Shown: in pieces, positions 1-4,847 of the stretch
Numbering within the stretch: position 1 is the first letter of the stretch
How the letters are laid out: the number at the start of each line of letters is the position of its first letter
Origin: Syntrophomonas_A sp050258735
Lineage (GTDB): Bacteria; Bacillota; Syntrophomonadia; Syntrophomonadales; Syntrophomonadaceae
Assembly (NCBI GenBank): GCA_050258735.1
Contig: JBLMZJ010000130.1
Location: 1-5,100, forward strand
Reading direction: 5' to 3'
DNA: 5,100 bases
Notes under the pieces: generated by a model
Told to the model about the DNA's origin: nothing
Databases searched by the model: none
Seen by the model: the letters and a program-made list of their open reading frames with translations, nothing else
Position numbers and translations under genes: made by a program

Positions 1-180
1 AGCACAGCTAGATGTCCGATGTGACCGACCCCAGGACGCAGTCCCGGGGTTTCATTTTAAAATGTGATTGAGCTGGATAGCTACCCGGGAATCTTATTCC
101 ATCGCCTGAAGTTGATAACAGCTATATAGCTGATGGGGATGGGCATAATGAAACCAGGACATTTATTATGACTGTCCAAA
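1..180 (+). promoter_or_regulatory. Structured leader upstream of the Spy-like gene
   Basis: This stretch has no supportable gene but many inverted repeats: the hairpin at 29-49, a perfect 12-base palindrome CATTTTAAAATG (53-64), paired CCCGGG copies (43-48 and 84-89), a perfect 14-base palindrome CAGCTATATAGCTG (119-132), and GGACA/TGTCC (157-161 with 173-177) just before the ribosome binding site. GGACGCA (34-40) followed by GGATAGCTACC (75-85) faintly recalls the core of the c-di-GMP-I (GEMM) riboswitch. The usual GCAAACC segment, GNRA-capped P2 and AAAGCC run are missing, so I do not name it. I found no convincing sigma-A promoter. Confidence 0.3.
29..58 (+). terminator. GC-rich hairpin with T-rich tail; possible terminator or leader element
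   Basis: CCCC-A-GGAC (29-37), loop GCA (38-40) and GTCC-C-GGGG (41-49) form a stem of eight GC-rich pairs with one A-C mismatch. The tail TTTCATTTT (50-58) gives it the look of an intrinsic terminator. It could end a gene left of the window or be one state of an attenuator for the gene at 194. The CCCGGG at 43-48 can instead pair with a second CCCGGG at 84-89, so two folds compete. The hairpin is seen directly; its role is inferred. Confidence 0.4.
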
Positions 181-185
181 AGGAG
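178..185 (+). promoter_or_regulatory. Ribosome binding site setting the TTG start
   Basis: AAAGGAGA lies 8 bases before the TTG at 194. No in-frame ATG lies near this spacing, and translation from the TTG begins exactly at a signal peptide (MKKKLLVV), which supports the non-ATG start. Confidence 0.7.
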
Positions 186-193
186 ATGACGGG

Positions 194-646
194 TTGAAAA
201 AGAAACTATTGGTCGTAAGCCTTGCCCTGGCACTCACAGTAGTATTTGCTCATGCAGCTGCTGCAACCGGTGCAGGGGGCGGGTGTGAGTGTCCCAATCG
301 AGTTTCAGGCTCCGCTTTGAATCAGGTGCCAATTGCAGAGAAACTGAATTTGAGTGACAGTCAGGTTCAACAGTTGAAAGAAATCAACCTGAACACCTAC
401 CAGGCCGCCAAGCCCATCAAGATTAAGCTGTCAGAAACCAGATTTGAACTCAGGCAATTGCAGATTGATGGAAAAGACCGGTCTGCTATTGAAGCGAAGT
501 CCAAGGAAATAAAAGATTTAAAGGACCAGCTTCATAAATTGCGCGAGCAGAAAAAGCAGAAGGTCCAGTCGATCTTAACGCCCGAACAGCTGGCCAAGCT
601 TAAAATGATAAAGGGCTCAGGCCATCACAGCGGTTGGGATAAATAA
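194..646 (+). CDS. Exported Spy/CpxP-like (LTxxQ) helical protein
   Basis: The 150-residue product starts at a TTG codon, 8 bases after AAAGGAGA (178-185). A classic signal peptide is visible: KKK at residues 2-4, a hydrophobic core at about 5-19, and a likely signal peptidase I site after AHA (19-21). No lipobox precedes Cys31, so it should be exported in soluble form. The mature part is charged and helical (about 45-140). It carries two LTxxQ-like turns, LSDSQ (53-57) and LTPEQ (128-132), spaced as in Spy/CpxP/ZraP proteins. Those relatives act as periplasmic chaperones or metal and envelope-stress sensors. CxC (31-33) and a HHxGW tail (144-148) could bind metal; that is inference. The gene stands alone and ends at the 685-715 terminator. 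The fold assignment is fairly sure; the function here is unknown. Confidence 0.75.
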   Translation: MKKKLLVVSLALALTVVFAHAAAATGAGGGCECPNRVSGSALNQVPIAEKLNLSDSQVQQLKEINLNTYQAAKPIKIKLSETRFELRQLQIDGKDRSAIEAKSKEIKDLKDQLHKLREQKKQKVQSILTPEQLAKLKMIKGSGHHSGWDK

Positions 647-684
647 GGGTATCAGAATCCTTTGTAATCTGACCGCATTTTAAG

Positions 685-715
685 AAAGGAGACCGATTTT
701 GATCGGTCTCCTTTT
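685..715. terminator. Two-way intrinsic terminator between convergent genes
   Basis: A perfect 13-bp stem (685-697 with 702-714) closes a TTTG loop. The + strand copy runs into TTTTCTTCTTA. The - strand copy ends in CCTTTCTTAAAAT. It lies 39 bases after the Spy-like stop and just past the gpr stop, so it probably serves both genes. Confidence 0.85.
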
Positions 716-736
716 CTTCTTAGATATAAAAATGTT

Positions 737-1696
737 TTAAGTTGCATAGAGTTCCAATTGCTCGCGGGAAATCCCGGGGAAGAGGGATTCGGCTACTCCC
801 ATAGCAATAATGCGGGCACTGTTTTCGATGATGTCATCGACCTCCTTGGGAGTGACAGCCAGACTTCCTCCAAAGAAAGAAAGCACTTCCTTCACTGCAT
901 CCAGCGATTTGATCTCATCGTAAATAGCACTGGTATTGGAACAAAACTGTTTGACGGCCTGGCTGGCGATGACCGCCGCATTGACGATAGTCGGACAGCC
1001 GATAGCGATCACCGGGACCCCTAGATCTTCCTGGCGGATCGCTTGCCTTTGATTCCCGATACCTGCCCCGGGCTGGATCCCGGTGTTGCACATCTGGATA
1101 CTGGTGCCTATACGTTCCACATTCTGTGCAGCCAGGGAATCTACTACTATTAGTAAGGCTGGTTTGACCTTTTCTACAATACCCTTGACCACTTCAAAAG
1201 TTTCCAAACCAGTAATGCCCAGTACACCTGGAGCAATGCCGCAAATTGGACGCATGCCCTCAACTAAAGCTTCTGGGGCATACTGATGATAATGGCGAGT
1301 TATCGGGCTGTATTCAATAAATTTCGGACCCAGCGCGTCAGGTGTTGCCCGCCAGTTACCAAGACCGACCAATAGGACTGTACTATCGGCTGGCAGCACG
1401 TTGCCAATAAGCAACGGCATACTGGTTACCATAGCCTTAATTATTTCATCTTTTACATATGGATCATTGATTCGTAAGGGCGGAGATTCGATAGTGATGT
1501 AACTGCCGATCGGACGGCCCATCTTTTCAGCACCGGCCTGGTCTTTGACGGTTATCGTGGTTACCTTGATGTGTTCCATGTTTTCAACTTTTTCTTCAAC
1601 CCCAGGAATCTCCTGATTGCTGTCACCGCGGACCAGGTCTCTGGCCTCAACCGCCATATCGACATTCAGGTTGAAAGCCTTGATTATATCCTGCAT
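737..1696 (-). CDS. gpr: Germination protease (GPR, spore endopeptidase, MEROPS A25)
   Basis: GPR is made in the developing forespore as an inactive zymogen, processes itself, and on germination degrades the small acid-soluble proteins that coat spore DNA. The product has 319 residues from the ATG at 1696, which follows AAAAGGGGG by 7 bases. A longer frame to 1798 has no comparable site and adds 34 residues unlike the family. The opening FNLN-VDMAVEARD (8-20) matches the family's propeptide cleavage region, with cleavage probably just before VDMAVE, implying a short propeptide of about 11 residues. Family blocks follow: GRPIGSYITIESP (60-72), VGLGNWRATPDALGP (110-124), VVDSLAA (184-190) and a Gly-rich GIQPGAGIGN (206-215). 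Asp120 and Asp186 are 66 residues apart, exactly as the two proposed catalytic aspartates (127 and 193) of Bacillus megaterium GPR. It is somewhat shorter than the roughly 370-residue Bacillus enzyme. No frameshift is seen. Forespore control (sigma F/G) is expected, but I see no clear matching promoter. Confidence 0.96.
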   Translation of the reverse strand: MQDIIKAFNLNVDMAVEARDLVRGDSNQEIPGVEEKVENMEHIKVTTITVKDQAGAEKMGRPIGSYITIESPPLRINDPYVKDEIIKAMVTSMPLLIGNVLPADSTVLLVGLGNWRATPDALGPKFIEYSPITRHYHQYAPEALVEGMRPICGIAPGVLGITGLETFEVVKGIVEKVKPALLIVVDSLAAQNVERIGTSIQMCNTGIQPGAGIGNQRQAIRQEDLGVPVIAIGCPTIVNAAVIASQAVKQFCSNTSAIYDEIKSLDAVKEVLSFFGGSLAVTPKEVDDIIENSARIIAMGVAESLFPGISREQLELYAT

Positions 1697-1703
1697 TAAT
1701 TGA

Positions 1704-1711
1704 CCCCCTTT
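1704..1711 (-). promoter_or_regulatory. Ribosome binding site deciding the gpr start
   Basis: Read on the - strand, AAAGGGGG ends 7 bases before the ATG at 1694-1696. It is the only good Shine-Dalgarno match near the conserved N-terminus of GPR, so the start is placed here and not at 1798. Confidence 0.75.
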
Positions 1712-1753
1712 TGGAATATTATTGGGCTGCTGGACAATATTTATGCTATCGTA

Positions 1754-1780
1754 ATTATAAAGAAGGTGAATCAAGCACAA
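1754..1780 (-). promoter_or_regulatory. Possible gpr promoter (weak)
   Basis: On the - strand a perfect TATAAT (1754-1759) lies 15 bases after TTGTGC (1775-1780), about 58 bases before the gpr start. The spacing is short and the -35 poor for sigma A. gpr is normally read by sigma F/G. A CATAAAT resembling a sigma G -10 element lies a little downstream (about 1738-1744) but has no TGAATA-like -35. The main promoter is unresolved. Confidence 0.2.
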
Positions 1781-1820
1781 TGTCGCCTTTTGATCCAAGT
1801 AATGATCGATACATATAAAT

Positions 1821-1934
1821 AATAAAATGGCGACTCTTACGAGTCGCCATTTTGGGGAGAGGAGAATTTTGTAAAGTTGTTGGGGAGGGTTTGTTCACCA
1901 GATTTTTATCTGGCATTAGTATCATTGCCCCGAG
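1821..1934 (-). ncRNA. Candidate small untranslated RNA ending at the 1824-1853 hairpin
   Basis: On the - strand a perfect TATAAT (1941-1946) would start transcription near 1934, and the strong terminator at 1824-1853 would end it, giving an RNA of about 110 bases. Its interior holds the hairpin CCAGAT-AAAA-ATCTGG (1898-1913), followed by an unpaired pyrimidine- and A-rich stretch with ACCCTCCCC and TCTCCTCTCCCC. Both C-rich runs could pair with Shine-Dalgarno sequences. No usable -35 is seen; the -35 position is A-rich. The RNA is inferred from promoter-like and terminator signals only and matches no known family. Confidence 0.3.
1824..1853 (-). terminator. Strong hairpin terminator upstream of gpr, best on the - strand
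   Basis: A perfect 13-bp stem (1824-1836 with 1841-1853) has a 4-base loop. On the - strand the stem runs into TTTTATTATTTATATG, a good U-rich tail. On the + strand it is followed by GGGGAGAGG, which is poor. It therefore most likely stops - strand transcription coming from 1860-2000, where no protein gene is visible, and shields gpr from read-through. Confidence 0.75.
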
Positions 1935-2053
1935 CTGCAGATTATATACCCAATTGGAAATTATTTTTTGCATTTTAACATTTAGGTTCTAACACTTATT
2001 TTCAAAAGAGGGCTAAGGAATAAAGTACTGAAGGTGCACGCTAAGTGAACAGA

Positions 2054-2081
2054 TTGTGGCGTGCCTTCTTTGTGATAAAAT
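2054..2081 (+). promoter_or_regulatory. Sigma-A-type promoter for rsmD (extended -10)
   Basis: TTGTGG (2054-2059) is followed after 16 bases by TAAAAT (2076-2081), which is preceded by TG at 2073-2074, forming an extended TGnTAAAAT -10. Transcription would begin near 2088, about 50 bases before rsmD. The early transcript holds AATTTA-A-CC / GG-TAAATT (2083-2108) with T6 at 2111-2116. This weak AT-rich hairpin could be a leader terminator, but it has too few GC pairs to be sure. Confidence 0.45.
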
Positions 2082-2138
2082 AAATTTAACCGTAAAAAAA
2101 GGTAAATTGCTTTTTTCGGTGAATACAAGGAGAAGGAC

Positions 2139-2741
2139 ATGCGAGTAATTGGTGGCAAAGCCCGCGGTAAAAGCTTGAGGGCGCCCAGGGGCATGAATAC
2201 CCGTCCTATCACTGCTATGATCAAGGAAGCGCTTTTCAATGTGGTCGGTCCTGATGTGGCAGAGAGCAGATGGCTGGATCTTTTTGCAGGCAGCGGAGCA
2301 GTCGGGATCGAGGCCTTGAGCAGGGGAGCCAGTCAGGCAGTTTTTATTGATGCTGATAAGTCGGCAGTCGATATAATACGCGATAATCTCCGGCATTGCG
2401 GGTTGGAAAAAGAAGCCGAAGTCTACCGCAATGATGTGTTCAAGGCCACCCGGTTGCTGCAGAAAAGAAGTCAGCACTTTGATTATGTATATATTGATCC
2501 GCCGTTTACTAATGAAGCAATATTTATTCCTATATTAAAAGATCTGGCTAGTTCCCGGTTGCTGGAGGAGGATGGCATCTTGATTCTGAGGACCCCGCAC
2601 AGGTTCAGGGTGCCGGCGAGCATTGAAGGAGTGGCTTGCAACAGGTCTGATCGATATGGGGAGTCTGCTTTGCATTACTATGGATATATTAAGGAGGGCA
2701 GCGCCGATGATGGAAGTGTTCAGGATTCTGGACGATATTGA
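2139..2741 (+). CDS. rsmD: 16S rRNA (guanine966-N2)-methyltransferase RsmD
   Basis: RsmD uses S-adenosylmethionine to methylate N2 of G966 (E. coli numbering) in 16S rRNA, on assembling 30S subunits in the cytoplasm. The 200-residue product has the usual family length and all the marks: the N-terminal MRVIGGKARGKSL (1-13), RPITAMIKEALFNVV (22-36), the SAM-binding motif I DLFAGSGAVGIEALSRGA (47-64), the acidic end of strand 2 FIDAD (69-73), and the catalytic motif IV DPPF (120-123), where N6/N2 amino methyltransferases hold the target base. AAGGAGAAGG ends a few bases before the ATG, which makes the start secure. The last 11 or so codons overlap the start of the next gene (2707), which indicates a shared mRNA. 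The C-terminal tail (about 186-200) is lower in similarity and may be shaped by that overlap. Confidence 0.95.
   Translation: MRVIGGKARGKSLRAPRGMNTRPITAMIKEALFNVVGPDVAESRWLDLFAGSGAVGIEALSRGASQAVFIDADKSAVDIIRDNLRHCGLEKEAEVYRNDVFKATRLLQKRSQHFDYVYIDPPFTNEAIFIPILKDLASSRLLEEDGILILRTPHRFRVPASIEGVACNRSDRYGESALHYYGYIKEGSADDGSVQDSGRY
2691..2698 (+). promoter_or_regulatory. Ribosome binding site inside rsmD for the downstream gene
   Basis: AAGGAGGG lies inside the rsmD coding region, 8 bases before the ATG at 2707 and 11 before an adjacent ATG at 2710. It is a near-perfect Shine-Dalgarno, so the real start is here. The in-frame ATG at 2623 would lie deeper inside rsmD and lacks such a site. Confidence 0.8.
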
Positions 2742-3174
2742 GTTTATGCTGAAACAGGGCAAGAAGGTGCCGTTATCCAACGGTAAAGTCGTGATAGACA
2801 GTCACCGTTTTTTGGAAGAGATCGACCGTTTGAAAGCCAGACTGCCCGGTGATCTGGAGACTGCCCGCCTCATAATGATGGAAAAGGAACGTATCGTCAA
2901 TGAGGCATGCAATGAAGCCGAAACCTATGTTGAGCGATCGCGTGACCACGCCGCCCGACTGGTCGATAATAATGAAATCACAAAAAATGCCATGCAGATG
3001 GGTGAGGAGATCGTGGCCAGAGCGGAAGAGGTCGCCCGTGAGATCCGCCATGATGCAGACGAGTATGCCGACGGCGTTTTGACCCATATGGAACTGGTTC
3101 TCAAGAAAGGTCTGGAAGCTGTCAGCCAGGGCAAGGATGATCTCAGGCAGTCCCTGGTCCGTAATGATTACTGA
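2707..3174 (+). CDS. Coiled-coil protein resembling ATP synthase b/H-type stalk subunits
   Basis: The 155-residue product begins MMEVFRILDDIEFML and has no signal peptide or membrane segment. Residues 5-45 form a conserved-looking N-terminal block (VFRILDDIEFMLKQ, then VPLSNGKVVIDSHRFLEEIDRL). Residues 50-150 are almost entirely Ala-, Glu- and Arg-rich helix (AETYVERSRDHAARLV, EEIVARAEEVAREIRHDAD), as in a long coiled coil. Databases often label such proteins 'ATP synthase subunit B/H-like' or 'ATPase' because of the coiled coil; no ATP-binding motif is present, so that label should not be read as an enzyme. The N-terminal block followed by a coiled coil also recalls DivIVA/GpsB-like scaffolds; this is a weak comparison. 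It overlaps rsmD by 35 bases and is followed by terminators, so it is co-transcribed with rsmD and probably translationally coupled. Similar small proteins occur near rsmD/coaD in clostridia, as far as I recall. The function is unknown. Confidence 0.8.
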   Translation: MMEVFRILDDIEFMLKQGKKVPLSNGKVVIDSHRFLEEIDRLKARLPGDLETARLIMMEKERIVNEACNEAETYVERSRDHAARLVDNNEITKNAMQMGEEIVARAEEVAREIRHDADEYADGVLTHMELVLKKGLEAVSQGKDDLRQSLVRNDY

Positions 3175-3189
3175 TATAAACGTATTTCG

Positions 3190-3220
3190 AACAGCCTGGA
3201 TAATCACTATTCAGGCTGTT
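3190..3220 (+). terminator. Hairpin after the rsmD operon
   Basis: AACAGCCTG (3190-3198) pairs with CAGGCTGTT (3212-3220) across a 13-base loop, followed by TCTAATTATT. It starts 16 bases after the stop at 3174. The tail is only moderately T-rich, so it may act together with the next hairpin. Confidence 0.6.
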
Positions 3221-3234
3221 TCTAATTATTAAAG

Positions 3235-3258
3235 ACCTCCGGTTATACCGGAGGTTTT
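3235..3258. terminator. Two-way terminator between the rsmD operon and the ABC operon
   Basis: ACCTCCGGT (3235-3243) and ACCGGAGGT (3247-3255) form a perfect 9-bp stem with a TAT loop. The + side ends in TTTT (3255-3258). The - side ends in TCTTTAATAATT. It lies between convergent operons and is the only visible stop signal for the - strand ABC genes. Confidence 0.75.
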
Positions 3259-3301
3259 CGTCTAGATATGCCAAACTATTGCCGTTAGGTTTGTAAATAT
3301 C

Positions 3302-4072
3302 TCATGATATCCTGTGCCTATACACTCTCATTGCATAAAAATATGCAACAACAAGAATAGCCAAACACCATGCCAGTGCGATCCAAATGTCATTTCCGAC
3401 TGGCTGCTCCGCGAGCAGGGAGCGCACCGCCTCAACGATGGAGGTTACCGGCTGGTTTTCGGCAAAGGCACGAACGCCCGACGGCATCGATTCTGTCGGC
3501 ACAAATGCCGAGCTGATAAAGGGTAGAAAGAGAATCGGATAGGAAAAGGCGCCGGCGCCGTCCACCGATTTTGCGGACAGTCCGGCAATCGCCGCGATCC
3601 ATGTCAAGGCCAGCGTAAATAATGCGAGTATGCCGGCTACGGCAAGCCATGATAATACCCCCGCCGACGAGCGAAAACCCATAATAAGAGCTACAAGGAT
3701 GATGACAACAACCGAAATAGCGTTGGATACCAGCGAGGTCAGCACATGCCCCCACAGCACGGTCGAACGCGCAATCGGCATGGAGTGGAATCGTTCAAAT
3801 ATGCCCCGTTGCATATCGATAAACAGGCGATAAGCCGTATAGGATATGCCGCTTGCAATCGCAATAAGCAATATGCCGGGCAGCAGGTAATTCACATAGT
3901 TATCCGTACCGGTTTGAATTGCACCGCCGAATACGTAGACGAACAGCAGCATAAACGCAATCGGCATGATAGTGACTGTAATGATGGTGTCCATGCTGCG
4001 GAAAATATGGCGCATGGAACGTCCAAGCATAACACTCAAATCGCTGAAAAAGTGTTTCTTTGTGGCTTCCAT
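3302..4072 (-). CDS. ABC-2 type transporter permease (DrrB-like efflux subunit)
   Basis: This is the membrane half of an ABC exporter in the cytoplasmic membrane; its partner is the ATPase encoded directly upstream. The 256-residue length is typical of the ABC-2 family. Six membrane spans are visible, at about residues 29-49, 62-83, 112-132, 138-161, 175-192 and 228-247. Between spans 2 and 3 lies GIFERFHSMPIARS (90-103), the cytoplasmic coupling region typical of DrrB-type permeases. Near the end is NQPVTSIVEAVRSLL (206-220), the ABC-2 family's 'NPxTxxVExxR' block before the last span. The ATG follows the ATPase stop codon with no gap (TAA-ATG). Its Shine-Dalgarno AAGGAGG lies inside the last ATPase codons, so the two are made together. 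Relatives export daunorubicin-like drugs, antibiotics or polysaccharides. The substrate cannot be told from sequence; drug or toxic-compound efflux is the likeliest guess. Confidence 0.88.
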   Translation of the reverse strand: MEATKKHFFSDLSVMLGRSMRHIFRSMDTIITVTIMPIAFMLLFVYVFGGAIQTGTDNYVNYLLPGILLIAIASGISYTAYRLFIDMQRGIFERFHSMPIARSTVLWGHVLTSLVSNAISVVVIILVALIMGFRSSAGVLSWLAVAGILALFTLALTWIAAIAGLSAKSVDGAGAFSYPILFLPFISSAFVPTESMPSGVRAFAENQPVTSIVEAVRSLLAEQPVGNDIWIALAWCLAILVVAYFYAMRVYRHRIS

Positions 4073-4834
4073 TTATTCTTCCTCCTTTTTGCCGACGATT
4101 GCGAGGAATATTTCTTCTAATGTAGGTTGTTTTTCAACATATTCCACCTTTGCGGGCGGGAACAACTTTTTCAGTTCCGCAAGCGTGCCGTTGGCGATAA
4201 TCTTACCTTCATGCAGAATGGCAATTCGATCGGCAAGCTGTTCGGCTTCCTCCAAATACTGCGTGGTCAGGAACACCGTTGTACCACCCTCTGCAAGCTC
4301 TTTGACCATCTTCCAAACCTCGATGCGTGCCTCAGGGTCAAGCCCAGTAGTTGGCTCGTCGAGGAAAATGAGCTGCGGTTTCCCAACAAAGCTCATGGCA
4401 ATGTCGAGCCTGCGGCGCATACCGCCCGAATAAGCAGATACCCTGCGATCGGCGGCTTCGGTCAAGCCAAAGCGTTTAAGCAGATCGTCCGCCACCTGAC
4501 GTGGATGGTTCAGGTGGCGCAGCTTGGCGATCATGATAATGTTTTCCCGTCCAGTCAAAATCTCATCCACGGCGGCAAATTGTCCGGTCAGGCTGATCGA
4601 CTGCCGTACATGGTCTGGCTTTGACGAAATATCGAATCCGTTTACGGTGACGGCTCCGCTGTCATGTTTAAGCAATGTAGAAAGGATTTTGACAATCGTT
4701 GTCTTGCCTGAGCCGTTGGAGCCAAGCAGGGCGAAAATACTGCCCTTTTCCACCTCAAAATCTACGCCCTTCAAGACATGAAGCTGCTTGTAGGACTTTT
4801 TAAGCCCTTTCACTTGGATTGTTTGGTTTTGCAT
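4073..4834 (-). CDS. ABC transporter ATP-binding protein (DrrA-like)
   Basis: This is the cytoplasmic ATPase that powers the exporter formed with the permease at 3302-4072. The product has 253 residues from the ATG at 4834, which AGGAG precedes by 8 bases. A GTG three codons earlier (4843) overlaps that site and cannot be the start. All ABC motifs are present: Walker A GSNGSGKT (38-45), Q-loop Gln85, signature YSGGM (135-139), Walker B LIFLDEP (155-161) and D-loop GLD (164-166). The switch region reads LTTQYLEEAEQLADRI, with Gln192 where most ABC ATPases have His. This is normal for the DrrA subfamily, so it supports the assignment and is no defect. The C-terminal extension (about 200-253, with PTLEEIFLAIVG) is the usual DrrA regulatory tail. 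It is 11 bases downstream of the pentapeptide-repeat gene. Confidence 0.93.
   Translation of the reverse strand: MQNQTIQVKGLKKSYKQLHVLKGVDFEVEKGSIFALLGSNGSGKTTIVKILSTLLKHDSGAVTVNGFDISSKPDHVRQSISLTGQFAAVDEILTGRENIIMIAKLRHLNHPRQVADDLLKRFGLTEAADRRVSAYSGGMRRRLDIAMSFVGKPQLIFLDEPTTGLDPEARIEVWKMVKELAEGGTTVFLTTQYLEEAEQLADRIAILHEGKIIANGTLAELKKLFPPAKVEYVEKQPTLEEIFLAIVGKKEEE
4081..4087 (-). promoter_or_regulatory. Ribosome binding site of the permease inside the ATPase gene
   Basis: On the - strand AAGGAGG lies 8 bases before the permease ATG. The same bases encode the Lys-Lys-Glu-Glu-Glu end of the ATPase, so the charged tail is at least partly dictated by the overlapping translation signal. Confidence 0.8.
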
Positions 4835-4842
4835 ATTTTTCA

Positions 4843-4847
4843 CTCCT
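4843..4847 (-). promoter_or_regulatory. Ribosome binding site of the ABC ATPase, overlapping the upstream stop codon
   Basis: On the - strand TAGGAG contains both the stop codon (TAG, 4846-4848) of the pentapeptide-repeat gene and the AGGAG that lies 8 bases before the ATPase ATG at 4834. This fixes the ATPase start and suggests translational coupling. Confidence 0.75.

Larger units (their letters stand above)
1697..2138. other. 442-base intergenic region between divergent gpr and rsmD
   Basis: No protein gene is supportable here. In order it holds the gpr leader (1697-1800), the - strand terminator hairpin (1824-1853), a small hairpin (1898-1913), an AT-rich stretch (1941-2030), an imperfect stem GAAG/GCACGC with GCGTGC/CTTC (2030-2068), and the rsmD promoter and leader (2054-2138). 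Open frames crossing it are short, run through the hairpins, and have no family resemblance. Confidence 0.6.

Noticed and set aside
1..67. Possible 3' end of an upstream + strand gene (frame open from base 2 to a TGA at 65-67)
   Set aside because: The 21 codons match nothing recognisable and cross the 29-49 hairpin; too short to support.
8..95. c-di-GMP-I (GEMM) riboswitch
   Set aside because: Only GGACGCA and a GATAGCTACC-like segment match; the GCAAACC segment, the tetraloop-capped P2 and the AAAGCC run are absent.
1697..1798. Extension of gpr to an upstream in-frame ATG at 1798
   Set aside because: The 34 extra residues do not look like GPR, while a good Shine-Dalgarno sits 7 bases before the ATG at 1696, where the family's N-terminus begins.
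1755..1973. 72-codon open frame on the - strand
   Set aside because: It runs through the 1824-1853 terminator hairpin, has no family resemblance, and its end overlaps the gpr upstream region.
2013..2477. 154-codon open frame on the - strand
   Set aside because: It is antisense to rsmD and its promoter; its low-complexity, Cys- and Leu-rich composition is typical of a shadow frame.
2623..2706. Upstream start for the coiled-coil gene
   Set aside because: The ATG at 2623 lies deep in rsmD without a good ribosome binding site, while AAGGAGGG is placed correctly for 2707.
2773..3207. 144-codon open frame on the - strand
   Set aside because: It lies antisense to the coiled-coil gene and crosses the 3190-3220 hairpin; no recognisable domain.
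4260..4275. Defective switch histidine in the ABC ATPase
   Set aside because: Gln in place of His (TTQY) is the normal state in the DrrA subfamily, so it is not a sign of decay.
3966..4624. Two + strand open frames of 155 and 165 codons opposite the ABC genes
   Set aside because: Both are antisense to clear ABC ATPase motifs, and their sequences show no domain.
4834..4843. GTG start for the ABC ATPase at 4843
   Set aside because: The GTG overlaps the AGGAG itself, so it cannot be used with that site; the ATG at 4834 has ideal 8-base spacing.
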